Below the pieces are notes generated by a model. It searched no databases, was not told the origin of the DNA, and saw only the letters and a list, made by a program, of their open reading frames with translations. This document shows positions 27,562 through 36,920 of a DNA stretch of 64,000 nucleotides, in pieces; position 1 is the first letter of the stretch; each line of letters starts with the position of its first letter. The position numbers and the translations under genes were made by a program. The stretch lies in NCBI RefSeq assembly GCF_900243075.1, contig NZ_OEZH01000112.1, positions 30,002 to 94,001 of the forward strand, read 5' to 3'. Origin of the DNA: Clostridioides difficile. Its GTDB lineage: Bacteria > Bacillota > Clostridia > Peptostreptococcales > Peptostreptococcaceae.

Positions 27562-28146
27562 TTATATGACTCTAATTGTCATTTTACATTCAACAATATT
27601 GTCTTTTTCTTGTTTATATTCATTAGAAATATTTTGAGTATCAAAATTATTCATTTTTAATTTGTTGATTTCTATCTTTTCAAGTTTATTGTTTATCTTT
27701 AAATTCTTCAGTACATCTTCAAGTTTCAACACATTTTCAAGTTCTCCATTAACTTTTATTTCTAAATTAACTTGTTTTTTGTTATGATTATCTAAATTAC
27801 TTTCTTGATTAATATATTCTATATTCACAATATTTCTCAGTCCATTTTCTACTAATAACACCATATCTTTATTTGTTTTTTTATCTAAAAATGAACTATT
27901 AAAATTATTTTTCAATTCTTCATTTCCATTTAATTCAACATTTTCTATATATTTATCATCTCTATACTTATTATCCTTTATTTGATAATTATCTTGCCTA
28001 TTTATTTTATTTATTATATTTTGTTTTTCTTTCTTCAAGCTATCTAAATTTTCTTCTAAAGGGCTTAATACTATATTAGTTACTAATATAGTAATTAATA
28101 TTAACAGTATTTTAAGTAGATTTTTTTCTCTATTATTTAATCTCAA
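27562..28146 (-). CDS. type IV pilus assembly protein, PilO-like
   Basis: A 194-aa protein with one N-terminal membrane helix (about 12-30), a coiled-coil stretch rich in Lys and Asn, and a C-terminal domain ending in two beta-alpha units, as in PilO. With PilM and PilN it should form the inner-membrane alignment complex of the pilus machine. It starts with TTG after GGGTGAT and is the last gene of the pilus operon. Sequence similarity to PilO is weak; the call leans on size, topology and gene order. Confidence 0.6.
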   Translation of the reverse strand: MRLNNREKNLLKILLILITILVTNIVLSPLEENLDSLKKEKQNIINKINRQDNYQIKDNKYRDDKYIENVELNGNEELKNNFNSSFLDKKTNKDMVLLVENGLRNIVNIEYINQESNLDNHNKKQVNLEIKVNGELENVLKLEDVLKNLKINNKLEKIEINKLKMNNFDTQNISNEYKQEKDNIVECKMTIRVI

Positions 28147-28160
28147 AAATAATCACCCAT

Positions 28161-28604
28161 CTAACTTTTTATTCTAAACTTGTAAAATTCTCCTTTTCTT
28201 ACAATACTATCTATGTAATAATATTTTATATACTTTATTTTCCTTAGATTGTCTAAAACATCTAAATCATTACATACACCTTCCATTTCCAGCTTGTTTT
28301 TATCTATTGATATCCGAGTAATATTATGTATTCCAACTATTTCATATATTTTTTTTATTTCATTAAGTTTTATTTTAGAAAATTTCTCCCTAGTTTTTAC
28401 TGTTGTTGGTACAGTACTTTTTGCTTCATTTACTAACTTATTTTGATTTATATAATTTTCAAGTTCATTTATAGATTTCACATACATAAACGATTTAAAT
28501 AAAATACATGTTAAAATTAATACTATCATTACTTTATATACCTTATTACATGGTTTAGTTTTTTTCAATCCATTAAGAAAATTTATTGTTTTATATACTT
28601 TCAT
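28161..28604 (-). CDS. type IV pilus assembly protein, PilN-like
   Basis: A 147-aa protein with a short cytoplasmic start, one membrane helix (about 24-44) and a small periplasm-side domain in other bacteria, here outside the cell membrane. This is the PilN layout, where the N-terminal tail binds PilM. The ATG follows the pilM stop codon directly, and the PilO-like gene begins 14 bases further on. The call rests on context and topology. Confidence 0.6.
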   Translation of the reverse strand: MKVYKTINFLNGLKKTKPCNKVYKVMIVLILTCILFKSFMYVKSINELENYINQNKLVNEAKSTVPTTVKTREKFSKIKLNEIKKIYEIVGIHNITRISIDKNKLEMEGVCNDLDVLDNLRKIKYIKYYYIDSIVRKGEFYKFRIKS

Positions 28605-29477
28605 TTAAATAATCATTCCTATACTGCTTATATAATTTATACTACTATCTTCTAACTCTGTATCAAAATTATTTTCCACTCTTACTTTATCATTTAACCT
28701 CAATGGATTTATTTTAATAGACTTATCTGTACCTTTAAAGTATTCTTCAATAAAATTATTTCCTATACCATAGTAATAAATGTACTTAAAGCTACTTAAT
28801 AGCTTTCTTACTGATTCATAGGATTTTATTTCTTTTGATAGTAAGTATGTTTCTTCTATTTTTTTACCTTTCGTTATATTTATAATGAACTGATTTTTTT
28901 TACATTCTATGAATACTCCTTCTGCTGAAAAATTCTCTATCAAATTTAAATTTATAAGCTTTTGTAGTATATCAAAATTTATATTTATAACTTTTGGGTT
29001 CATATTTAGACTTTCTGAAATGTTTTTAATTAATTGAATAATACTTTTTGGAAAAAGAATTACTTGTACATTCAATTTGTCATTGGTGGCATTTATAACT
29101 TTATATTTTATTGAATAGTTATTTATGTTTATTGGAATGTATTGTGTTATTTCAAATTCAATCATATTTAATATATCTCTTTTTTTCTTAGTATCTAGAA
29201 CTTCAATATTCCTAATGACTATATCTTGAGTTTGAAGGTTAAAGTATAAATTTTTATATAATATTTTTGATTTACCTACCTCCTCTTTTACAAGTCTAAC
29301 GACATCTTCTATGTATTTAATATTTACAGCTGAGTTACTATCATTTTTTATATTAAAGTTAATCTCTTTTATAATTGATTTATCTATAAAAACTTTTTTA
29401 TGATTTTTTCTTAAAAATACAAGCCTTATATAATCATCATTTATTTCTAAATTTAAAATTTTTTTAATTATAGCCAT
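28605..29477 (-). CDS. type IV pilus assembly protein PilM-like
   Basis: A 290-aa actin-like cytoplasmic protein that couples the membrane proteins PilN and PilO to the motor. The typical PilM start LNLEINDDYIRLVFL and the YYYGIG motif near residue 222 are visible. The annotated ATG lies directly against the GAAGGAG ribosome binding site, which is unusually close, and no better ATG exists downstream; a non-AUG start a few codons later cannot be ruled out. It lies between the pilin and the PilN-like gene. Confidence 0.7.
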   Translation of the reverse strand: MAIIKKILNLEINDDYIRLVFLRKNHKKVFIDKSIIKEINFNIKNDSNSAVNIKYIEDVVRLVKEEVGKSKILYKNLYFNLQTQDIVIRNIEVLDTKKKRDILNMIEFEITQYIPININNYSIKYKVINATNDKLNVQVILFPKSIIQLIKNISESLNMNPKVININFDILQKLINLNLIENFSAEGVFIECKKNQFIINITKGKKIEETYLLSKEIKSYESVRKLLSSFKYIYYYGIGNNFIEEYFKGTDKSIKINPLRLNDKVRVENNFDTELEDSSINYISSIGMII

Positions 29478-29530
29478 CTCCTTCTCAAATAAAAATAAAT
29501 TTTAAAATTTATAACAATCAATATAAAATA

Positions 29531-29881
29531 CTATTTTGGATAAAATTGTTTAGAATTTATATTTACACTTATATCCGTTCCACTAGCACTTATAACAAGT
29601 TCAAATTTACCTGATGTACTTTGAGGAACTGGAACAGTATTCAAGTATCCCTTTTCCTTTAATGACTCTACACTTAGCGATTCTGCTATCTTTTCATCAT
29701 CATTGATTGCCATGCTAGCTGCTGTTACTATATTAGCAGCATTCGTGTAGTCTGCATTTAGTTTAGCACTTTCTTGGACCTTACTGTACTTAACTAATGC
29801 TATGCTAGATATAACTCCTAAAATTGTTACCACCACAATCATTTCAACAAGTGTAAATCCCTTTCGTTTTTTATTTATCAA
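29531..29881 (-). CDS. pilA2: type IV pilin
   Basis: A 116-aa prepilin. The class III leader ends with KRKG, and cleavage after Gly8 leaves Phe as the first residue of FTLVEMIVVVTILG; Glu5 of the mature form is present. A helical stretch is followed by a small beta-rich C-terminal domain. It is the only pilin in this cluster. I recall this locus as pilA2 of the second pilus cluster of C. difficile; the symbol is from memory and less certain than the function. No prepilin peptidase gene lies in the cluster. Confidence 0.85.
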   Translation of the reverse strand: MINKKRKGFTLVEMIVVVTILGVISSIALVKYSKVQESAKLNADYTNAANIVTAASMAINDDEKIAESLSVESLKEKGYLNTVPVPQSTSGKFELVISASGTDISVNINSKQFYPK

Positions 29882-29934
29882 TTAAATATTCTCTCCTTTT
29901 CAAAAGTATTGTCTAATAAAATTTATTTTTTATC

Positions 29935-31020
29935 CTAAAAACTAGTAATTGCATCAAACATAGGAATAACCATTGCCAAAATAAAAGTTCCAATAATTAA
30001 CCCCATAAATACAATTAACATAGGTTCTATAAATTTCATTATTTGCTCTATTTTGTTATTTAATTCATTTTCATAAAATTTATTTATTACATCTAGACTT
30101 TTATCTAGCTTCCCGCTTTCTTCTCCTGTATTTGCCATTGAAATGAATAATTTCGGAAAAATATTTGCTAGATTCAAAGACTTACCTATACCATTTCCCT
30201 TTTTTATATAATTATTAGAAATCTTTAGTCTTTCATAAATAAATTCATTATCTATAACACTTGCTGACATGTCTATAGCTTCCACAATTTGTATTCCACT
30301 ACTAATCAAAATAGACAATGCTCTTGAAAATCTTGTTGTAGCTACTAGCTGATTAATTCTTCTTACAAAAGGTAACTTAAATTTCAATGAATTAATCAAC
30401 CTTTTTACACTATTATTTGTTATAAGAAAATAAATAGCCCCTATTAAAAACAATATAAAACTAAATATCAAATAACCTAAGTTATTTGTAACTATTGTAG
30501 ACATTTCCATTAAAACTTTAGTTATTAAAGGAGGTTCAATTCCATTGCTGGCAAAAACCACCTGAAAATTAGGTATTACAAATATGAATATAAATATCAT
30601 TGATATGATAGATAATGCTATGAGTATTATTGGATAGATTGAAATAGTTACTACTTTTGTTTTTAATTTGTATTCTTTGTCATAATAATTAGATAAATCA
30701 CTCATTATTATATCTAAGTTTCCACTAGTTTCTCCTGCTTTTACCATACTTATAAAAAACTTAGAAAATGTACCTGTTATTTGAAATGATTCTGATATTG
30801 AGTTACCTTTTTGGATATGATTTGATACTATATTAAGCAATTTTTTTACTTTTTTACTAGACTGACTCTCAATGATTTCAAATATCTTTGTAATTTCACA
30901 TCCAGATTCCAATAATATGCCTATCTCTTTGCAAATTACCCTAACTTCTTTATCGCTAATTCTATTTAATACTAAGTAAAACTTTTCTAAATTATAAAAT
31001 ATACTTTTAGATAATCTCAT
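29935..31020 (-). CDS. pilC2: type IV pilus inner membrane platform protein PilC
   Basis: A 361-aa member of the GspF/PilC family with two repeated helical domains, each ending in the motif FSKFFISMVKAGETSGNLD or FPKLFISMANTGEESGKLD, and three membrane helices. It forms the platform on which PilB pushes pilin into the fibre. It lies between pilB2 and the pilin gene. The name follows the second C. difficile pilus cluster. Confidence 0.9.
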   Translation of the reverse strand: MRLSKSIFYNLEKFYLVLNRISDKEVRVICKEIGILLESGCEITKIFEIIESQSSKKVKKLLNIVSNHIQKGNSISESFQITGTFSKFFISMVKAGETSGNLDIIMSDLSNYYDKEYKLKTKVVTISIYPIILIALSIISMIFIFIFVIPNFQVVFASNGIEPPLITKVLMEMSTIVTNNLGYLIFSFILFLIGAIYFLITNNSVKRLINSLKFKLPFVRRINQLVATTRFSRALSILISSGIQIVEAIDMSASVIDNEFIYERLKISNNYIKKGNGIGKSLNLANIFPKLFISMANTGEESGKLDKSLDVINKFYENELNNKIEQIMKFIEPMLIVFMGLIIGTFILAMVIPMFDAITSF

Positions 31021-31191
31021 GTACTATAATACCTTCCAAATTATATTAATTACAATTAAATAAGCTTAATATTTTCTAATTTAATGAATTTAATTTTATT
31101 TCACTTGAATATAATTTATACTCAAACATTTTAATTAAAATATATTAAATAAAGTCCAACTGTCTAAATGAAGTTTAACTATACAATTCAG

Positions 31192-32571
31192 TTAAATCAT
31201 TTCATTTACGACTAAACATTCTTCTAGTGTCGTTATTTTCTCATTTATTAATCTTTTACAACTATCTTCAAATGTTATCATTCCATTTTTTTGTGCCACT
31301 TCCTTAACAGTACTAGAATCCTCCATATTTCTTATACATGTTTTTATATCATCATTGATTTCTAAGATTTCATAAATTGCTGTTCTTCCAAAGTATCCTT
31401 TATCATTGCATCTTTCACAACCTACAGCCACTTTAGTATTTACATCTCCACTAAAATCATCTCTTATCACAATCTCATGACTACAATGATTACAAACTTT
31501 TCTAACCAATTTTTGAGATATAACACCTATAAGAGAGGCATTTAAAAGATATGGTGGTATTTGCATTTCCAATAATCTAGCTATGGAAGACACTGCATCA
31601 TTGGTATGTAAAGTACTTATAACCAAATGACCTGTTATTGCTGCCCTTACAGCTATCTTAGCTGTTTCTGCATCTCTTATTTCTCCAACCATTATTATAT
31701 CTGGGTCTTGTCTTAATATCGCTCTAAGACCCACATCAAAGCTTAAGCCTACTTTTGAATTTACTTGAATCTGACTTATACCATCCATCTTATACTCTAC
31801 AGGATTTTCTATAGTCATTATATTTTTATTTATACCTTTTAAATCATTTAATAAGGAATATACTGTTGTAGTCTTTCCGCTACCTGTAGGACCTGTCACT
31901 AATAATATTCCTGCTTTTTTATTTATTATACGATTTATAGATTTTATAGCTTCCTCTGAAAAGCCAAGTTCTAGTTTGTCTTTTAAAAAAGTATCTCTAT
32001 TGAGTATTCTCAAAACAATTTTTTCACCATATACAGTTGGTATTGATGAAACTCTAATGTCAATTAGATTACCACCTAACTTTATATCTACTCTACCATC
32101 TTGAGGAAGCCTTTTTTCTGTTATGTCCATTGAAGCTTTCAACTTTACAACAGTAGATAATGATGGATAGACATCAATTAAAAACTTTGATACTTCTTTT
32201 AGTTCTCCATCTACTCTCATCCTCACTATTAAATGCTCTTTAAATGGTTCTATATGTATATCACTTGCGTTTTCTTTTATAGCTTTTTCTAAAAGATTTT
32301 CAAATAATTTTTTTGCATAATCCTCATCAAGTTCAAAGCTATTGTAATATTTTTCAATCTTCTCACTTATAAGTTCTTTTTTCTCCTTTTTCAATATAAT
32401 TTCTCTACCTGTGGCTAATCTCAAATCCTGTAGAGCATATATATCTTCATCTTCTATTTCTACAACTAAATTATCATCTTGAAATTCCACTGGAAACACA
32501 TTATATTTTTTTGCAAGTTTTTCTGGTATTAACATTGGTAAACTGCTTTCCTCTAATATAATCTTAATCAC
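31192..32571 (-). CDS. pilB2: type IV pilus extension ATPase PilB
   Basis: A 459-aa motor ATPase. Walker A is [10 protein letters not shown], the Asp box and Walker B are DPDIIMVGEIRD, and the His box is GHLVISTLHT. The C-terminal zinc site has two CxxC pairs, CNHCSH and CERCND. The N-terminal MshEN domain is much shorter than in most PilB proteins. It begins with GTG inside the last codons of the DUF881 gene. No retraction ATPase PilT is encoded in this cluster. Confidence 0.9.
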   Translation of the reverse strand: MIKIILEESSLPMLIPEKLAKKYNVFPVEFQDDNLVVEIEDEDIYALQDLRLATGREIILKKEKKELISEKIEKYYNSFELDEDYAKKLFENLLEKAIKENASDIHIEPFKEHLIVRMRVDGELKEVSKFLIDVYPSLSTVVKLKASMDITEKRLPQDGRVDIKLGGNLIDIRVSSIPTVYGEKIVLRILNRDTFLKDKLELGFSEEAIKSINRIINKKAGILLVTGPTGSGKTTTVYSLLNDLKGINKNIMTIENPVEYKMDGISQIQVNSKVGLSFDVGLRAILRQDPDIIMVGEIRDAETAKIAVRAAITGHLVISTLHTNDAVSSIARLLEMQIPPYLLNASLIGVISQKLVRKVCNHCSHEIVIRDDFSGDVNTKVAVGCERCNDKGYFGRTAIYEILEINDDIKTCIRNMEDSSTVKEVAQKNGMITFEDSCKRLINEKITTLEECLVVNEMI

Positions 32572-33244
32572 CCTTTATATACTTTAATTTATTAGGTATA
32601 TTCATCTTTTTCATAGAGATATTTTCTTCAGTTTTTATGCTTATTTTCATTGGATAAGTAGTTTGTATACTGTCTAAATACTTACTACCTTTATCTACAT
32701 AACTAGATAGCTTATCTTTATCCCCAATACACTTTATTTCATATGGTTGTGCTACAGGAACTCCATTTATATTTATATGGCTTCCTGCAAGTACAACTTC
32801 TGAATACTGATTAATTCTTTGACCATTTATTTCTATGTATTTTCCTCCATTTACTTTTAACTCGTTTATAACTTTTACAAGAATTTTATTATAGTCTATA
32901 CTATTAGCTATGTTCCCTGTTTTTTCATCTATAGCATCTATACTTAATATTATTCCGCTACCTTTCACATCTGAATATGACAGACTATCTCTAAGAGTTT
33001 CTATTTCTGATATTTCTTCAGAATTTTTTTGATTTTTTTTCATTGAATCAATTTCTTTATCTAACTTGCTTTTCTCTTTGGTTAATTCTTTTATAGATTT
33101 TCTTGTCATTTTTATTTCTTTTCTTATTGACTTATCTTTGCTTGTATAAACTGTTTCTTCATTGCTATAATCTCTAAATATGGTTCCAACAAGTATACCT
33201 AAAATAGTACTTGCTAGTATTATAAACACATATTGTTTTTTCAT
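32564..33244 (-). CDS. DUF881 family protein at the head of the pilus operon
   Basis: A 226-aa protein with an N-terminal membrane helix, a coiled coil (about 40-75) and a C-terminal DUF881 domain with SGIILSIDA, DYNKILVKVINELKVNGGKYIEINGQRI and AGSHININGVPV. DUF881 proteins are best known from cell division and sporulation clusters, and finding one as first gene of a pilus operon is unusual. It overlaps pilB2 by eight bases, so both are probably translated together. Its job may be to link the pilus base to the envelope; this is an inference. Confidence 0.75.
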   Translation of the reverse strand: MKKQYVFIILASTILGILVGTIFRDYSNEETVYTSKDKSIRKEIKMTRKSIKELTKEKSKLDKEIDSMKKNQKNSEEISEIETLRDSLSYSDVKGSGIILSIDAIDEKTGNIANSIDYNKILVKVINELKVNGGKYIEINGQRINQYSEVVLAGSHININGVPVAQPYEIKCIGDKDKLSSYVDKGSKYLDSIQTTYPMKISIKTEENISMKKMNIPNKLKYIKGD

Positions 33245-33502
33245 ACTGTATTGCTCCTTACAAATTTATTTTTATATGATAATTTTCTTTAATCAAATAT
33301 TAAACATTTACATATGCTTATTATATCAAAGTTATATATTAAAATTCATCTTTAGTATATAATATCATACATCGAACTCCTATCACTAATTTACCAATAT
33401 CGAATATGTATTTTTAGATGTTCTTAAAATTATATACAAACTTTCAATAAACATTGTTGTGATATTATAAAAAAACATAAATTAGAAAAGGAGATAATAA
33501 TC

Positions 33503-33562
33503 ATGAAAAAACAAATAATTGCTTTAGGGATTATTAATAATTATTTTTATCAAAAAAAGTAA
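33503..33562 (+). CDS. tiny peptide gene, possibly frameshifted
   Basis: A strong ribosome binding site, AAAGGAGATAATAATC, precedes an ATG that encodes only 19 residues, MKKQIIALGIINNYFYQKK. If one G were missing in TTAGGG, the frame would continue as a 22-residue hydrophobic peptide ending at 33572. It may be a decayed gene, a true small membrane peptide or a random match. The rest of 33245-33637 holds the pilus operon upstream region and a terminator. Confidence 0.35.
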   Translation: MKKQIIALGIINNYFYQKK

Positions 33563-33564
33563 AA

Positions 33565-33588
33565 TGGCATAGCTTCAAAGCTACACCA
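33565..33588 (-). terminator. terminator of the tandem P-loop gene
   Basis: TGG and TAGCTT pair with AAGCTA and CCA around a small internal loop; on the minus strand it is followed by CATTTTACTTTTTTT. Confidence 0.65.
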
Positions 33589-33637
33589 ATTTACTAAAAA
33601 TTATATTATAATCAACATTCATTTTAAACATATGTGT

Positions 33638-34717
33638 TTATAAATTTTCCTCATATTTTAAAATTCTTTTAACTAGTTTGTCTCTTAACTTTCCAACTTC
33701 ATCAAATCTCATATTAGGGCTATAGTAACTTTCTATAATATCATGTTTAGACTTGGCTCTCTTAAGATTTAACACTGCCCAACAAATTAAATCATCTAAA
33801 ACTTTTTCATCAAATTTAATATCTTCTTCGTATTTAAGTAATTTTTCTCTATTCAAAAACTTATTTAAATCAATTGTATCTTCTTCTTTAAAAGTTGTGC
33901 TTATAGTTATACCTATATCTAAGTCAGTTAATAGTACAGTCTCAATTTTCTCTGGAATAAGCGGATAATGATAAACTTCTACATTTAGACCTTTTTCAAT
34001 AGCTTTCTTATATACTTTGTTTAATAGTGTAGTCTTCCCAGTTCCTATTTCTCCCGCTAAATAATAAACCTTATTTACATCTTTTAAAATATTTTCTGTA
34101 TAATCCAAACACCCTACAGGAGTTATAGCTGAACCAAATAAATGCTTTTCTCTTTTTAAATTTCCTGTACTTTCAACTCCATCAAACAATTTTTTTATAA
34201 ATTCTTCTGTAAGTAGATTCACCTTACCATAATCCATACAATCAGAATATTTTTCCTCTATATCTCTAAAGATTGGTTCTGCCGACTTTAAGAACTTAAA
34301 GGCTCTTTTAAATGAATTACTAATATCTTTATCGTAAATTAATATTTCTTGTCTATTTTTTTCTAACTCTTCTGTATTCCAGTAATCGCCTAAATTAATT
34401 ATCTCGTCCAAAGCTCCAGGTAGCTTTGGGTCCATAGTATGTGGAGCAGTTGCATCCATAAGTACCACACCTAATTTCTTTATAACTAAACCATCCAACG
34501 AACTTGGGTCAGAGGGGCAGTGATATAAATCAATATCATATCCTCTATGCAAAAATTCTTTATAAATTTTTTTCATAAGTGAGGATTTTCCTACTCCAGG
34601 TCCACCCTTTAAGCAAAAAACTCTTTTTACATTTTCAGGAATTATATAGTCAAAAAAAGAATATGAGCCTTGTGATGTGTTTCCACCCGGAAATGCCTTC
34701 TTTACCTTTCCTTCCAT
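33638..34717 (-). CDS. tandem P-loop ATPase/kinase of unknown function
   Basis: A 359-aa cytosolic protein with two P-loop domains: Walker A GGPGVGKSS near residue 38 and GEIGTGKTT near residue 223. The segment DATAPHTMDPKLPGALDEIINLG between them is conserved in this clostridial family (annotated as ATPase or nucleotide kinase). The substrate is unknown. It appears to be a single gene. The 565 bases upstream also hold the FMN riboswitch of the divergent transporter gene. Confidence 0.75.
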   Translation of the reverse strand: MEGKVKKAFPGGNTSQGSYSFFDYIIPENVKRVFCLKGGPGVGKSSLMKKIYKEFLHRGYDIDLYHCPSDPSSLDGLVIKKLGVVLMDATAPHTMDPKLPGALDEIINLGDYWNTEELEKNRQEILIYDKDISNSFKRAFKFLKSAEPIFRDIEEKYSDCMDYGKVNLLTEEFIKKLFDGVESTGNLKREKHLFGSAITPVGCLDYTENILKDVNKVYYLAGEIGTGKTTLLNKVYKKAIEKGLNVEVYHYPLIPEKIETVLLTDLDIGITISTTFKEEDTIDLNKFLNREKLLKYEEDIKFDEKVLDDLICWAVLNLKRAKSKHDIIESYYSPNMRFDEVGKLRDKLVKRILKYEENL

Positions 34718-34992
34718 ATTAGCGCCTCCTCATAATTTACAATATCTCTTAATTAAGATATTAATATTATACGAGTTTTGTTACAGCTTTATGCTTTTGA
34801 CAAATCTAAAACTTATTATCTAATACTAATAACATGTTAATCTTATCTAATTACTATAGATTCTCATAATATGATTTAGATTTTATCTATAAATATAATT
34901 TAAGTGTTTGCATTTTAATATAGCTGCATATTACTTAAATCCAATTGTCTCCATTCTAATTTTATGTTAAAATAATATTACAAAATACATCT

Positions 34993-35108
34993 GTTTTTCT
35001 TCAGAAATGGGCGAAATTCCCTATCGGCGGTAAAAGCCCGCGAGCCTTATGGCATAATTTGGTCAGATTCCAAAGCCGACAGTAAAATCTGGATGGTAGA
35101 AGAAAATA
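34993..35108 (+). promoter_or_regulatory. ribZ: FMN riboswitch (RFN element)
   Basis: The conserved RFN core is present: the P1 arms TTTTCTTC and GAAGAAAA, then GCGAAATTCCCTATCGGCGG, AAAGCCCGCGAGCC, GGTCAGATTCC and CCGACAGT. It is followed 90 bases later by a terminator and then by the transporter gene. FMN binding should favour termination and so lower transporter synthesis when flavin is plentiful. Confidence 0.95.
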
Positions 35109-35194
35109 GTATATGAGTACCTTTATGTAATTTTACATGAGTAATCTATACAAATCCTTCAACTACCGTATTTATTCATGAAATTAGACACATT

Positions 35195-35224
35195 CAAGGT
35201 ACCTAATATACAGGTGCTTTTTTT
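35195..35224 (+). terminator. terminator of the FMN riboswitch
   Basis: AAGGTACCT pairs with AGGTGCTTT (with wobble pairs) and runs into seven T residues. The sequence GAGTACCTT at about 35115 is similar to the left arm and may take part in the alternative, antitermination fold. Confidence 0.7.
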
Positions 35225-35282
35225 GTTGTTTATTTTATAATTATATCGTACTTATAAAATCTATTAAGATTGGAGTGTTACC

Positions 35283-36653
35283 ATGAAACAAAAATGGATA
35301 GTATTAATTATCATCTGTATTGGTGTATTTATGTCTACTCTTGATGGAAGTATACTAAATATCGCAAATCCCACAATAGCTAATGACTTTAAAATTAATA
35401 TGTCACAAATTCAGTGGGTCGTAACAGCTTATATGCTTGTTGTAACAGCTACTATGTTATTTTTCGGAAAACTTGGTGATAAAGTAGGTTCAAATCGTCT
35501 ATACACACTAGGATTTTTTATATTCACAATAGGTTCTTTTCTGTGTAGTATATCAAATAATTTATCAACATTGATTTCTTCAAGAATATTTCAGGCAGTT
35601 GGAGCAAGTATTTTAATGGCAACTGGACTTGGTATAGTTTCTAATGCATTCCCCGCAAATGAAAAAGGAAAGGCTATAGGAATTACTGGAGCTGTAGTTG
35701 GCATAGGAAATATGAGTGGACCTGTAATTGGAGGGATACTTTTAGAACATTTTGGGTGGCCTTCTATTTTTATTATCAATATACCTATTGGTATTATAGC
35801 AGTCTTTCTTGGAATTAAATTTCTCCCTAGACCTGTCTTAGATGAACAAAACAAGAACTTTGATATTCCAGGTCTTCTACTTTTTGCATCTTGCACTACA
35901 CTTATATTACTTGCAATGAATGGGAAAGGGAATACAAGATTGTATTTAGGTATAGCAGCTCTTATAATCTTCTTATTGTTGGCATTAAGAGAAGTAAAAT
36001 TTGAACAAAGCTTTATTGACTTACCTTTATTTAAAAATAGAAACTTTACTGTAGGCAATATTATTGGAGTAGCTTGTTATTTTCCTCAAATGGCAGTGTC
36101 TTTCCTACTTCCATTTTATTTAGAGCAATTAAAAAATTTATCTCCTATGATGGCTGGCTCTGTAATGACTGTACATCCACTTATTATGGTACTTATAGCA
36201 CCTATTGCAGGTTCACTTTCTGATAAACATGGTGCAAAAAATATTCTAACAGCATCTTTTTCATTTATGACTATTTCCTTAGTTGGAATGGCTCTTTTAA
36301 AAGCAGATTCTCCGTTATATCTTTTAATTATATGTTTAGTTATTTTTGGACTTGGACTAGGTGCTTTTAGTTCACCAAACAATAGTAGTATTCTAGCAGA
36401 TGTTCCTCCTCAAAAACAAGGATATGGAGGCAGTTTTCTTGCAACTGTTCGTAATTTGTCATTTGCTCTTGGAACAGCATTTTTTAGTGGTTTTTTTGCA
36501 CAAAGCCTTACATACAATCAAAAGTTTAAAAGTCATACATCAGCCTATGTTATAGCTAGCAATCAATCTTATTGGATTGCAGCAGCAGTATGCTTTATAG
36601 GACTTATACTAACTATTTTATTTATGAGAAAAACAGATAAATCTATTTCTTAA
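35283..36653 (+). CDS. ribZ: MFS transporter under FMN riboswitch control, RibZ-type riboflavin transporter
   Basis: A 456-aa membrane protein of the major facilitator superfamily with about 14 helices, closest to the DHA2 drug:H+ antiporters. The motif A region GKLGDKVGSNRLY and the motif DGSILNIANPTI at the start are clear. The FMN riboswitch directly upstream ties it to flavins. C. difficile RibZ was described as a riboflavin uptake protein of this type. The ribosome binding site GGAGTG precedes the ATG. A drug exporter would not be expected under an FMN switch. Confidence 0.8.
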   Translation: MKQKWIVLIIICIGVFMSTLDGSILNIANPTIANDFKINMSQIQWVVTAYMLVVTATMLFFGKLGDKVGSNRLYTLGFFIFTIGSFLCSISNNLSTLISSRIFQAVGASILMATGLGIVSNAFPANEKGKAIGITGAVVGIGNMSGPVIGGILLEHFGWPSIFIINIPIGIIAVFLGIKFLPRPVLDEQNKNFDIPGLLLFASCTTLILLAMNGKGNTRLYLGIAALIIFLLLALREVKFEQSFIDLPLFKNRNFTVGNIIGVACYFPQMAVSFLLPFYLEQLKNLSPMMAGSVMTVHPLIMVLIAPIAGSLSDKHGAKNILTASFSFMTISLVGMALLKADSPLYLLIICLVIFGLGLGAFSSPNNSSILADVPPQKQGYGGSFLATVRNLSFALGTAFFSGFFAQSLTYNQKFKSHTSAYVIASNQSYWIAAAVCFIGLILTILFMRKTDKSIS

Positions 36654-36786
36654 CTATGATTTATTGATGACTATACAAGTCAATAATTTTTTAATTAAGC
36701 CAATTTATACTAATTTTACTATACTTTACTAGATTTTATTAATATTTAGCAACAAATTACTGATTTTCATTGTTTATAAACAATAA

Positions 36787-36827
36787 GGATGCCAAAAAAT
36801 GACCATTAAAACCATTTTGAGGCATCC
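36787..36827. terminator. terminator between ribZ and engB
   Basis: GGATGCC and GGCATCC pair over a 27-base loop that can itself pair (AAAATGG and CCATTTT). T-rich sequence follows on both strands. It serves the converging genes. Confidence 0.7.
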
Positions 36828-36920
36828 TATATTTTAATATTGATACAATTAAAACTAACTTACTATTATATTATATTTATTATTCAAATAAATTTTATAT
36901 CAACATTTAACATTCTAGAT

